From contig NZ_RAPY01000007.1 in the NCBI RefSeq assembly GCF_003610355.1, positions 186,001-250,000 on the forward strand: a DNA stretch of 64,000 nt, read 5' to 3'. Origin of the DNA: Sphingobacterium detergens (lineage in GTDB: Bacteria > Bacteroidota > Bacteroidia > Sphingobacteriales > Sphingobacteriaceae). Position numbers and translations under genes: made by a program. Shown here in pieces: positions 27,312 through 35,511 of the stretch. Numbering within the stretch: position 1 is the first letter of the stretch; each line of letters opens with the position of its first letter. The notes beneath the pieces are model-generated. The model ran no database searches and was not told the origin of the DNA. It saw only the letters and a list, made by a program, of their open reading frames with translations.

Positions 27312-29162
27312 TTAGAACAGGAAGTAACGTTGTGCCATTGGAAGCTCTTTTAATGGCTCACAAGTAGCTAAAACACCATCCACTGTTACTTCATACGTTT
27401 CTGGATTGACCACGATATTTGGTGTGGCATGATTATGTACCATATCCTTTTTCATCACTGTACGACAGCCTTCTACTGGCAAACATTTACGTGATAAATT
27501 CAATTTTTGGATATTTCCATTCTCTATGGATACTTTTGAAACGAAGTTGAAACACAATTTTGACACTGCTTTACCATAGTTTCCGAACATCGGTCTGTAG
27601 ATGATAGGCTGTGGTGTAGGGATAGAAGCATTCGCATCGCCCATTTTCGCACCTAGGATCATACCTCCTTTGATAATCAACTCTGGCTTCACACCAAACA
27701 ACTCTGGCTTCCACAAGATCAAATCGGCATATTTACCTGTCTCAATAGATCCGATATATTTATCAATACCATGCGCTTTTGCAGGGTTGATTGTAAATTT
27801 GGACACATAACGTTTTACACGGAAGTTGTCATTATCTTTACCCTTATCTTCAGCCAAAGGACCACGTTGTATCTTCATTTTATGTGCCGTCTGGAATGTA
27901 CGCGAGATAACTTCACCTACACGTCCCATCGCCTGACTATCCGAACTCATAATAGAGAATACACCCATATCTTGAAGAATATCTTCAGCAGCGATCGTTT
28001 GTGGACGGATACGTGAATCTGCAAAGGCAACATCTTCTTTCACATTTTTATCCAAGTGATGGCAGACCATTAACATATCAAGATGCTCTTCTGCGGTATT
28101 CACTGTAAACGGTTTTGTCGGGTTGGTAGATGCAGGGAGAATGTTTGGATACATCGCAATTTTGATGATATCAGGTGCGTGTCCACCACCAGCTCCTTCT
28201 GTATGGAACGTGTGGATAACACGACCGTCGATTGCGGCAACCGTATCTTCTAAGAAACCAGCTTCATTCAATGTATCCGTGTGTATAGCCACTTGTACGT
28301 CGTACTTATCAGCAACTTTTAACGCGGCATCGATAGTCGCAGGCGTAGCCCCCCAGTCCTCATGGATTTTCACTCCTAATGCACCGGCTTCAATTTGCTC
28401 TTCGATCGGCTTGGTTGTCGAAACGTTACCTTTACCGAAGAAACCAACGTTGATCGGTAAGTTTTCAAACGCTTCAAACATACGCTCGATATACCATTTA
28501 CCCGAAGTAACAGTTGTTGCCAGGGTACCATCTGCTGGACCGGCACCACCGCCGATAAATGTAGTTACACCTGAGTATAATGCAGTTTCGATCTGTTGTG
28601 GTGATATAAAGTGAATGTGTGTATCAATACCGCCAGCAGTAAGGATATAACCCGCACCACCGTGTACTTCGGTAGAAGCTCCGATAATCATTCCTTCGGT
28701 TACACCATCCTGTACATCAGGGTTACCTGCCTTTCCTATTCCAACAATTTTACCATCCTTGATACCGACATCAGCTTTCACAATACCCCAGTGGTCAATA
28801 ATGATTACATTGGTAATACAGAAGTCTAAAACACCCTCATCGCGCAGGGCACGGGCAGATTGCCCCATCCCATCACGGATCGTTTTACCACCACCGAATT
28901 TATTTTCTTCGCCATATACGTTGAAATCTTTTTCAATTTCAATAAACAACTCCGTATCAGCTAAACGCACCTTATCACCCGTTGTCGGGCCAAAAAGAGC
29001 AGCATATTTTTCTCTAGGGATATAAAGCTCCCCATCAATATATTTAACAGATGATTTGTCTAAACCTAGTTTATCTAAACCAAGCGCATGTAGACCAACG
29101 GTAGATCCCAATGTCGTGAGTCCTACCACCTTAATCCATTCGCGTCTATTCCATCCTCCCAT
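27312..29162 (-). CDS. ureC: Urease alpha subunit UreC with Tat-like N-terminal signal
   Basis: The catalytic subunit, 616 residues against about 570 in typical UreC. All active-site residues are present: His182 and His184 (GGIDTHIHF), carbamylated Lys265 (GALGVKIHEDWG), His294, His320 (HTEGAGGGHAPD), flap Cys367 and catalytic His368 (VCHHLD), and Asp408 (SSDSQAMGRVGE). Conserved UreC sequence begins only near residue 52 (KYAALFGPTTGDKV). The roughly 44 residues before it start MGGWNRREWIKVVG, a twin-arginine motif, followed by a hydrophobic, Gly/Thr/Leu-rich stretch; no clear Ala-x-Ala cleavage site. The ATG lies 6 bp after the ureB stop and no other ATG occurs before the core, so the extension seems genuine. 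Confidence 0.97.
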   Translation of the reverse strand: MGGWNRREWIKVVGLTTLGSTVGLHALGLDKLGLDKSSVKYIDGELYIPREKYAALFGPTTGDKVRLADTELFIEIEKDFNVYGEENKFGGGKTIRDGMGQSARALRDEGVLDFCITNVIIIDHWGIVKADVGIKDGKIVGIGKAGNPDVQDGVTEGMIIGASTEVHGGAGYILTAGGIDTHIHFISPQQIETALYSGVTTFIGGGAGPADGTLATTVTSGKWYIERMFEAFENLPINVGFFGKGNVSTTKPIEEQIEAGALGVKIHEDWGATPATIDAALKVADKYDVQVAIHTDTLNEAGFLEDTVAAIDGRVIHTFHTEGAGGGHAPDIIKIAMYPNILPASTNPTKPFTVNTAEEHLDMLMVCHHLDKNVKEDVAFADSRIRPQTIAAEDILQDMGVFSIMSSDSQAMGRVGEVISRTFQTAHKMKIQRGPLAEDKGKDNDNFRVKRYVSKFTINPAKAHGIDKYIGSIETGKYADLILWKPELFGVKPELIIKGGMILGAKMGDANASIPTPQPIIYRPMFGNYGKAVSKLCFNFVSKVSIENGNIQKLNLSRKCLPVEGCRTVMKKDMVHNHATPNIVVNPETYEVTVDGVLATCEPLKELPMAQRYFLF

Positions 29163-29168
29163 TCTATA

Positions 29169-29540
29169 TTATTTAGATTGTCTGAATTTTAATTTTTTCA
29201 TTTTCTCAACAGCTTTTGACTTGACATTTTGGTCAGTATACTTACCATTTGTCAATCCATTGAAACCGTGAATTTCTTTGCTTCCTCCAAATTCAACCAG
29301 TACAACAGACTTCTGTTCACCTGGTTCAAACCGTACCGCTGTACTTGCAGGAATATTCAAGCGCATACCAAATGCTTTTTCGCGGTCAAACGAAAGCAAT
29401 TTGTTCGCTTCAAAAAAATGATAGTGCGAACCTACCTGAATCGGTCTATCGCCTTCATTTTTTACAACAAGGCTAGTGGTTCTACGCCCCACGTTAGCTT
29501 TGATTTCTTCTTTTTTTAAAATGTATTCTCCTGGAATCAT
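29169..29540 (-). CDS. ureB: Urease beta subunit UreB
   Basis: The 123-residue subunit carries the UreB core VGSHYHFFEAN, FDREKAFGMRLNIPA and AVRFEPGE, and the NGLTNG segment near its end. It has no signal peptide. It packs with UreA and UreC into the (ABC)n urease, which hydrolyses urea to ammonia and carbamate. Spacing to ureA is 14 bp and to ureC 6 bp. Confidence 0.97.
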   Translation of the reverse strand: MIPGEYILKKEEIKANVGRRTTSLVVKNEGDRPIQVGSHYHFFEANKLLSFDREKAFGMRLNIPASTAVRFEPGEQKSVVLVEFGGSKEIHGFNGLTNGKYTDQNVKSKAVEKMKKLKFRQSK

Positions 29541-29554
29541 ATGATTAAGATTTA

Positions 29555-29857
29555 TTAACGAATAGGATCATGAACTGTTACCAACTTGGTACCGTCCGGA
29601 AAAGTAACCTCAATCTGCACATCATGGATCATCTCAGGGACACCTTCCATCACCTGGCTTCTTTTCAATAAGGTCGTACCATAAGACATTAAGTCCGCAA
29701 CAGACCGACCATCTCTTGCTTCCTCCATAATCTGAGCACTGATATAGGCAATACATTCAGGGTAATTTAGTTTCACCCCGCGCTTTAGTCGCTTTGCTGC
29801 CAATTCTCCTGCTAAATGCAATAGCAGCTTTTCTGTTTCTCTTGGTGTTAAACGCAT
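29555..29857 (-). CDS. ureA: Urease gamma subunit UreA
   Basis: A standard 100-residue UreA: MRLTPRETEKLLLHLAGELA, then KLNYPECIAYIS, EEARDGRSVADLM, and the C-terminal FPDGTKLVTVHDPI motif. No signal peptide. It is the first structural urease gene and lies 36 bp after the porin stop on the same strand, so porin and urease probably share a transcript. Confidence 0.98.
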   Translation of the reverse strand: MRLTPRETEKLLLHLAGELAAKRLKRGVKLNYPECIAYISAQIMEEARDGRSVADLMSYGTTLLKRSQVMEGVPEMIHDVQIEVTFPDGTKLVTVHDPIR

Positions 29858-29893
29858 AAAAAATAATTATTTGTTATTTTGTTAAAGGAATTA

Positions 29894-31102
29894 TTACAAG
29901 ACCGGAATTGTAAAATATGCTCCGAAGGCAACACGGTTATATTGACTCTTACCCATATCCATATGCCCCTTGTAGTTTACTGTATTACCTACATAACCAA
30001 GGTAAAATCGCAAATCCTGATTATGAAAAGGCTTATGTTGTAGGGTCGCAAAGTAGGTCCAGTTTTGACGGAAATTTTCACCAACTTGATCGTCATCTCT
30101 CGATCCAGCAGTCTCATAACCACCTTTCAGAGCTACCTCCCATTTTTCACTTAAAAATTGATCATACCGTACAATTGCCGAAGCGTAATTGACATCCTTT
30201 GCCAAAACGCGTCCTGTCCCCGTACGTCCATAAAAGTCATTGATTGCCGATGATGCAATCAAGGCATGGTCAACACCTAGATAAGAATATTGCAGGTCTA
30301 AATAGACCATTTGCTTCGGCGTTTTAAACTTGTTTGCCAAAGAGATGGAATGATTGGTATGCCCCTTCGCAAACTGAGAGATATTATAGGACCATTTCGT
30401 ATTGATTTTTTTATCCATAAAGGCTCCTACCCAAGTAAAGTAAGCACCCATTGGCACATCAGATCGCTCCAGATCACCTACTGCAAAACCATTTTTGGTA
30501 TGCACATCCATAAAACTATCGTTTGTCGTATTATAAACTTGTGCATGTAAGGAATGATTAGGGTTAACTTCATAGGACAATGTTCCCCCGACCACAAATA
30601 AATTCAGGATACGGTCAACATAATCCGTGAATTTATACTCGTAAATAGGATTATTTTCAAACTCGTAGCTACCCACAATAGCACTCTGCTTACCCGCTGT
30701 GACGGACCATTTCAGATCCTTTCCAAACTTATATTTGATATAGGCCATATCCAATGCCCTTGATCCATTGTCCTGACTGGTTGGTGCAAATGATCTATTC
30801 AGACGAAAACGTACTTTATAGGAAAGCTGATCATTGTAATCACCGCTCATCAAGATGCGGGCATCGTCCAGATTTGCTTTTGCCTGACCAGAGCCATCGC
30901 TGTTATCAGCTTGCAGACCTGCACGCAGCAAAACATCCAATTGAAATGATTTTGCCCTAGCTGGTTCCTTTGACAATAAACTACTTCTGGATAATAAGCT
31001 ATTTCTTTCTGCTGGAATGGAATCTGTTGGAGCCTGTTCCTGCGCATGTAATGTCGCAATGCCCAAACCCAACGTTGTAATAAGTGAAAGTGTTTTTTTC
31101 AT
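29894..31102 (-). CDS. Outer-membrane beta-barrel porin heading the urease operon
   Basis: The 402-residue protein has a signal peptide (MKKTLSLITTLGLGIATLHAQ) and about 16 alternating amphipathic beta strands from residue 55 on, rich in aromatic girdle residues, resembling phosphate-selective porin O/P-like proteins of Bacteroidota (for example SYKVRFRLNRSFAP, GTLSYEVNPNHSLHAQVY). It lies 36 bp upstream of ureA and is preceded by putative regulator-binding repeats. The position suggests it admits urea, nickel or another small solute for the urease system; substrate is inference. Confidence 0.82.
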   Translation of the reverse strand: MKKTLSLITTLGLGIATLHAQEQAPTDSIPAERNSLLSRSSLLSKEPARAKSFQLDVLLRAGLQADNSDGSGQAKANLDDARILMSGDYNDQLSYKVRFRLNRSFAPTSQDNGSRALDMAYIKYKFGKDLKWSVTAGKQSAIVGSYEFENNPIYEYKFTDYVDRILNLFVVGGTLSYEVNPNHSLHAQVYNTTNDSFMDVHTKNGFAVGDLERSDVPMGAYFTWVGAFMDKKINTKWSYNISQFAKGHTNHSISLANKFKTPKQMVYLDLQYSYLGVDHALIASSAINDFYGRTGTGRVLAKDVNYASAIVRYDQFLSEKWEVALKGGYETAGSRDDDQVGENFRQNWTYFATLQHKPFHNQDLRFYLGYVGNTVNYKGHMDMGKSQYNRVAFGAYFTIPVL

Positions 31103-31139
31103 CCGTATAACTTGCTTTTTGTTGGTGATGAAGCTATCA

Positions 31140-31169
31140 GATTTATTCCTTTATAGGTTTGAATAAATC
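31140..31169. promoter_or_regulatory. Inverted repeat in the porin-urease leader
   Basis: Perfect 9-bp arms GATTTATTC 31140-31148 and GAATAAATC 31161-31169, 12-nt spacer, 37 bp upstream of the porin ATG. It could be an mRNA leader hairpin or an operator. Confidence 0.55.
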
Positions 31170-31183
31170 GTGATGGTTTCATA

Positions 31184-31214
31184 TGATATACCTATCTCTG
31201 GTACAAGTATATCA
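31184..31214. promoter_or_regulatory. Second inverted repeat upstream of the porin
   Basis: Perfect 8-bp arms TGATATAC 31184-31191 and GTATATCA 31207-31214, 15-nt spacer, between the 11-bp repeats and the leader hairpin; possible protein-binding site in the promoter region. Confidence 0.45.
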
Positions 31215-31225
31215 CGGCAAATTAA

Positions 31226-31258
31226 AAATGGAATAAGGATGAGATTAAAATGAGATTA
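31226..31258 (-). promoter_or_regulatory. Three tandem 11-bp direct repeats, candidate response-regulator box
   Basis: Read on the minus strand, the units are TAATCTCATTT (31258-31248), TAATCTCATCC (31247-31237) and TTATTCCATTT (31236-31226). An 11-bp period is the usual spacing of PhoB/OmpR-family binding sites. The array starts at the stop codon of the histidine kinase and lies about 125 bp upstream of the porin start, so the neighbouring OmpR-type regulator is the natural candidate to bind here. Confidence 0.6.
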
Positions 31259-32638
31259 GAAAGCAATTTTAGGCAGCGTAACAACAACCTGGGTACCTTG
31301 CCCTTCTGCAGAATAAAGGTTGAGCTCGGCACCATGGAGATCGAAGATATTCTTGGCTAAAACAAGCCCCAGGCCATTTCCATAGATATCCCCGACATTG
31401 GAAGCACGATAAAACGAAGTAAAAATATGAGGCTGATCTTTCTGCGGGATTCCGATCCCTTTATCAAATACTTTAATTGTAATATTTCGGTCATCACAGC
31501 TAATAGCGACCTGGACCTGCTCCCCATTACCATATTTATAGGCATTGGAGATAATATTGCTAAATGCAATATAGAATAGATCAGGATTAGCAAACACGGT
31601 TAACTCATCGCTATCCTCAGGGATTTGAGTAAGATCAAATGACAACCTAAAATCTTTATGGATGCTTCGTTCAGCCTTATAAATTTCATAGAGCAATTCG
31701 TCAATGCGAATGAGCACTTTATTATCTACCTCTCCTTTAAAGCCCATACGGGATAATTGAAGGAGATTATTAATAATGAGTTCCATCTTATCCGCATACT
31801 TGGAAATCGTCTCCAATGAATAGTAGGCTTCGTGTTCTTTGGGGATTAGATTTCGTGCAAGTTCGGCCTCACCACCAATAATTGTTAAAGGAGTCTTTAA
31901 TGAATGGGATGCATTTCCAATAAAACTCTGTTGCGACTGTACAGAAATATCCAAACGACTGAGCATCGAGTTGAGGTTAGCAATTAATACCCCTAGCTCA
32001 TCTTTAGCATTGCTGAATTTACTGGATAGTCTATAGTCCAGATTAGCAATATCCACTTTCCCCAAATCACTGTTAATATCTTTTATAGGCTTTAGTAGTC
32101 GATCTGCAAAATAAAATGACATGAGGATAATCAATAGAATTGCTAAGAATCCACCTGTAATCAAGGTACGATCCAATTGTCGTTGTTCATCATGGCCATA
32201 TTCATCAACTCCTTCTGACACAACAATTAAATTATCGTGATGAAGTTGATCTTTAAAAAATACCGCTACGAATGCGGTTTCATTATGCATGTACCTACCC
32301 TTGCCGTACCGCAGCACATCTTTATAGAAGCTCATGGGCATAGGTAAATTGGGTTTAAAACGGATACTGTCACTGCCTTTTACCACACGGAGCAAATGAT
32401 CTGTTCCTTCAGATAGTTGTTTGAGGTATTTACGTTTTACTTGAATATAGAGTTCCTTGTTTTCTTCCTTCTGGTTGACAATATGGTCACCTACGATGAC
32501 CGCGTTTTCTTCCAACCGGTGAAAAAACTTGGTCTGCAAACTATCATAGGTAAAATAAGAGACATACAAGGCAAAGACAACAAGCAGAAGCGTGCTGATA
32601 ATAGAAAATAAGAGTACAATCTTGGTCCTAATTTTCAT
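31256..32638 (-). CDS. Sensor histidine kinase, adjacent to the urease operon
   Basis: A 460-residue inner-membrane kinase with two membrane segments (about 5-28 and near 165-188) around a periplasmic sensor region of about 130 residues, a HAMP linker, a HisKA domain with the phospho-accepting His in GNASHSLKTPLT, and an HATPase domain (NIISNAYKYGNG, DKGIGIP, GNGLGLVLAK). The ATG at 32638 is chosen, giving an 11-bp overlap with the upstream response regulator; a GTG or later in-frame start up to 32662 is less likely. The signal sensed is unknown. Confidence 0.94.
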   Translation of the reverse strand: MKIRTKIVLLFSIISTLLLVVFALYVSYFTYDSLQTKFFHRLEENAVIVGDHIVNQKEENKELYIQVKRKYLKQLSEGTDHLLRVVKGSDSIRFKPNLPMPMSFYKDVLRYGKGRYMHNETAFVAVFFKDQLHHDNLIVVSEGVDEYGHDEQRQLDRTLITGGFLAILLIILMSFYFADRLLKPIKDINSDLGKVDIANLDYRLSSKFSNAKDELGVLIANLNSMLSRLDISVQSQQSFIGNASHSLKTPLTIIGGEAELARNLIPKEHEAYYSLETISKYADKMELIINNLLQLSRMGFKGEVDNKVLIRIDELLYEIYKAERSIHKDFRLSFDLTQIPEDSDELTVFANPDLFYIAFSNIISNAYKYGNGEQVQVAISCDDRNITIKVFDKGIGIPQKDQPHIFTSFYRASNVGDIYGNGLGLVLAKNIFDLHGAELNLYSAEGQGTQVVVTLPKIAF

Positions 32639-33308
32639 GACGGATAACATAGCCCATACCAATAACCGTATGGATCAGTTTACGGGCAAATTGTTTGTCA
32701 ATTTTTTTACGCAAATAATTGACATAAACATCCACAACATTGGTACTTAAATCGACATCCATACCCCACACTTCCTCCAAGATGTCTATTCGTGTCAATA
32801 CTTTATTCCGATTGAGCATCAAGAATTCCAATAAGCGGAATTCGGTGGCTGTAAGTATGATCGGAGATTCCCCACGTTGAACAGATTTACTATCCCGATC
32901 CAATTGCAGGTCATCAAATGTCAAGACATTCTTTTGTTCGGTCACCGTTTTGGACTTGCGGCTATAGCGATTTATACGCGCCTTTAGTTCCTCCAGGCGA
33001 AACGGTTTGGTCAGGTAATCATCCGCATCACGTTCAAAAGCTTCCACAATATCTTCGGTTTGATTCAATGCAGTAAGGATAATAATCGGCACTTCATTAT
33101 TGGACATCCGGATGTTTTTGCATACATCAAGACCATTCATGCCGGGAAGCATGACATCCAACAAGATGAGGTCATAATGATTTAATCCGGCCATTTTTAG
33201 ACCTGTATAGCCATCCATTGCAATGCTAATGTTATAGCCTTCTTCCTTTAGCCCTCTTTCTATCAAGGATATGACCGACGGTTCGTCTTCTATAAGCAGT
33301 AGTTCCAC
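32628..33308 (-). CDS. OmpR/PhoB-family response regulator
   Basis: A 226-residue regulator: receiver domain with Asp51 as phosphorylation site (LILLDVMLPG) and conserved Thr/Lys switch residues (LTALN, YLTKPF), followed by a winged-helix DNA-binding domain (LTATEFRLLEFLMLN, VVDVYVNYLRKKID, VIGMGYVI). First gene of a pair with the overlapping histidine kinase. Because it is encoded just upstream of the porin-urease genes, and 11-bp tandem repeats lie between, it is the likely regulator of that operon (inference). Confidence 0.96.
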   Translation of the reverse strand: MELLLIEDEPSVISLIERGLKEEGYNISIAMDGYTGLKMAGLNHYDLILLDVMLPGMNGLDVCKNIRMSNNEVPIIILTALNQTEDIVEAFERDADDYLTKPFRLEELKARINRYSRKSKTVTEQKNVLTFDDLQLDRDSKSVQRGESPIILTATEFRLLEFLMLNRNKVLTRIDILEEVWGMDVDLSTNVVDVYVNYLRKKIDKQFARKLIHTVIGMGYVIRHEN

Positions 33309-33601
33309 AGATATTGTTTTAAAAAGTAAATTTAAGGTTTGTAAAATACGAAAATATCACCGCACGTCTCACCTAAGCTACTGAATGTCATGAAATTCAC
33401 AAATTCTTGACTTTTATATGATATTTTCAGGATGATAGAAACGCACTTATTATGTTCCCGTCTACTAGCATCACCTATTTTACAAAATGGCATTTGAATA
33501 CAATAATATCAAAATTTCTGCATGATTTTTCCCAATCGACAAAAGATTATTTCACAAACCAACCAAATTTCAATACTTTCGTATTCTAATTCGTATTTCC
33601 A

Positions 33602-34999
33602 ATGAAACATTTTTTCCTTTGCATAGCCTTTTTCACATTAGTTTTTGCTAAAACCAGTCTGGCTCAACAAAAGGTCTTTAAAATAACCTATCAATTTGCC
33701 GATCCCGAAACAGGTACAGATACATCAGCTTCTGAATTTATCAAAATTTTGGCCGGAAACGGAGAAGCATTGATGCACGCCTATATTTGCAAGGATCAAA
33801 TGCGTGTAGAGAGTTTGCTGTTTGTAAAATCCATACAGATTAGCAACATCAAAGACGAGACTTCTTATCTGATCGACGAAAACAGCAAAACATATACTTC
33901 AACGGATCTTGCTACCGGTAAGCTTATTGAAACATCAGCGGGTGGAGATTATGCGTACTCGAGTGATTTTGAAATGAGCTTAATTCCGAATGAAAAGAAA
34001 ATTATCGCAGGATTGTCCTGTAAAAAAGCAACATTTAATCTAGCAGGTAGTAAAGATAAACAAACCGAAATCACAGTCTGGTATGCGGAAAATTTACCAA
34101 AACTATACTGGGGAACCTACGATTACCTAGAAAAGGTACCCGGAGCAGCGCTATCTATCGGTGCCGAGGGTTTAGGAATCCAAGCGACGAAAGTTGAAGA
34201 GGTCCCTTACGAAACGGCATTATTCGAAATTCCGGAAGGTTATGAAGAAGGAGAAGCAGAAGAAACTGCGACCGACTCTGCACTAAATGATCATTTGTCC
34301 TGGTATCAAGATCCCAATACTGAATTTTTTGGCGTACAGGATAGCTTAGGCAATAAACTCACGCCAGCAAAATATGCTTCCATCTATGCGTATGTTGGTG
34401 ATTATGCCATCGTCACCGATGCAGCTCAAATGTTTGGCCTGATCGACTTACAGGGAAAAGAAGTTATCCCCTGTCAATACGAATCGTTGAGTTTAGATAC
34501 GGAAGGGGCACCATTAGTATTTATGAAAGATCAGAAATATGGTCTGTTGGATAACAGCGGTAAGCTATTGCTCGCTGCCAAATATGATTTCATCTCTGTC
34601 CCAAGTTTAAGCCATGCCTTATACAACGAAGGAGACTTTACTGGTGTACTCGATCTAAAAGGGAACGTATTGATTCCTGCGAAATACGAAACTATCTCAG
34701 AGTATCGCGACAATCTAGCACTGATTGTTGAAAATCTAACCTATCAGTTAGTTGACAAATCCGGCAAAAAATTATTACCTACAGGTCAGGAATATTTATC
34801 TTTTGCTGGTGAGAAATTATTATTGGTTTTTAAAGACAACACGTATGGATATCTTGACTACAGTGGCAAAGTGGTCATTCCTTTTAAATTCCAGAATGCA
34901 CAACCCTTTGAAAATGGATTAGCCTTGGTCAGCGAAGACCTTGAGAATTTTTACTATATTAATGCAAAAGGAAAGTTTATAAAAAAGTATGAAGAGTAA
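33602..34999 (+). CDS. GLPGLI-like secreted protein with WG repeats
   Basis: The 465-residue protein has a signal peptide (cleavage near SLAQ, residue 22), an N-terminal part resembling the GLPGLI family (about 23-215; note KKIIAGLSCKKATF and VWYAENLPKLYWG), an acidic linker, and a C-terminal series of WG-type beta repeats (about 240-460; YGLLDNSGKLLLAAKYD, YGYLDYSGKVVIPFKF). It is probably periplasmic or surface-exposed. Function unknown. It overlaps the next gene by 11 bp. Confidence 0.78.
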   Translation: MKHFFLCIAFFTLVFAKTSLAQQKVFKITYQFADPETGTDTSASEFIKILAGNGEALMHAYICKDQMRVESLLFVKSIQISNIKDETSYLIDENSKTYTSTDLATGKLIETSAGGDYAYSSDFEMSLIPNEKKIIAGLSCKKATFNLAGSKDKQTEITVWYAENLPKLYWGTYDYLEKVPGAALSIGAEGLGIQATKVEEVPYETALFEIPEGYEEGEAEETATDSALNDHLSWYQDPNTEFFGVQDSLGNKLTPAKYASIYAYVGDYAIVTDAAQMFGLIDLQGKEVIPCQYESLSLDTEGAPLVFMKDQKYGLLDNSGKLLLAAKYDFISVPSLSHALYNEGDFTGVLDLKGNVLIPAKYETISEYRDNLALIVENLTYQLVDKSGKKLLPTGQEYLSFAGEKLLLVFKDNTYGYLDYSGKVVIPFKFQNAQPFENGLALVSEDLENFYYINAKGKFIKKYEE

Positions 35000-35429
35000 T
35001 CCACAAACATTCTATCTTTCAACATTGCATCGCGGGAAATACATGTTTATTCTATTGACCTCGATTCTATTGATAGGGATAGGCATGTCGAAAGTTCCGA
35101 TTCAAGAAATTTATAAGATCATCATCGCTCTTTTGATGGTTCCCCTTGCACTGTATTTGGCGATCAAGTGTTCTACACTGGATTCCACATGGCGGTTGGA
35201 TGAAGATACACTCACCGTCAGCAATTCAAAAAAAACAGTTGAATTCCCCTTGAGCAACATTTCACATATTCGAAATCTCAGACGCTCCGGCGGCAATTTG
35301 ATTATTATAAACCAAAACAAAGGTTCCGCTTTTCGTACCTGGCGTAATAAATTATTTCAGAAAGAAGATGATCTGCCCCTATTGACCCAAGCACTCAAAG
35401 AGGCTAATATTGAGTATTACGATATGTAA
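34989..35429 (+). CDS. Small membrane protein with PH-like domain
   Basis: A 146-residue protein with two membrane helices (about 18-35 and 42-60) followed by a soluble domain (TWRLDEDTLTVSN...KTVEFPLSNISHIRNL) resembling bacterial PH-like domains. It overlaps the WG-repeat gene by 11 bp, so the two are translationally coupled. Function unknown. A terminator follows it. Confidence 0.68.
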   Translation: MKSNPQTFYLSTLHRGKYMFILLTSILLIGIGMSKVPIQEIYKIIIALLMVPLALYLAIKCSTLDSTWRLDEDTLTVSNSKKTVEFPLSNISHIRNLRRSGGNLIIINQNKGSAFRTWRNKLFQKEDDLPLLTQALKEANIEYYDM

Positions 35430-35443
35430 TAACATACATTCCA

Positions 35444-35467
35444 CGGTAACATTTGTTACCGTTTTTT
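35444..35467 (+). terminator. Terminator before the sulfur cassette
   Basis: CGGTAAC 35444-35450 pairs with GTTACCG 35455-35461, 4-nt loop, followed by six T. Confidence 0.88.
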
Positions 35468-35481
35468 GTAATAGCGGTATG

Positions 35482-35489
35482 TACCTTTG
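35482..35489 (+). promoter_or_regulatory. Bacteroidota minus-7 element for the sulfur cassette
   Basis: TACCTTTG matches TAnnTTTG, 22 bp upstream of the ATG at 35512; TTTG at 35465-35468 is the nearest minus-33 candidate, at a short 13-bp gap. Confidence 0.6.
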
Positions 35490-35511
35490 TCATATAAATT
35501 AAGAACAAGCT

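Noticed and set aside
28123..28614. A 163-codon open frame on the plus strand inside ureC
   Set aside because: It is antisense to strongly conserved UreC active-site sequence; composition is the mirror of the real gene and it has no family resemblance.
29100..29162. The idea that the ureC extension is an artefact of a wrong start codon
   Set aside because: No in-frame ATG lies between the start at 29162 and the conserved UreC core, the start is 6 bp after the ureB stop like other gaps in the operon, and the extension encodes an ordered RR-plus-hydrophobic signal, not random residues. A non-ATG start cannot be fully excluded.
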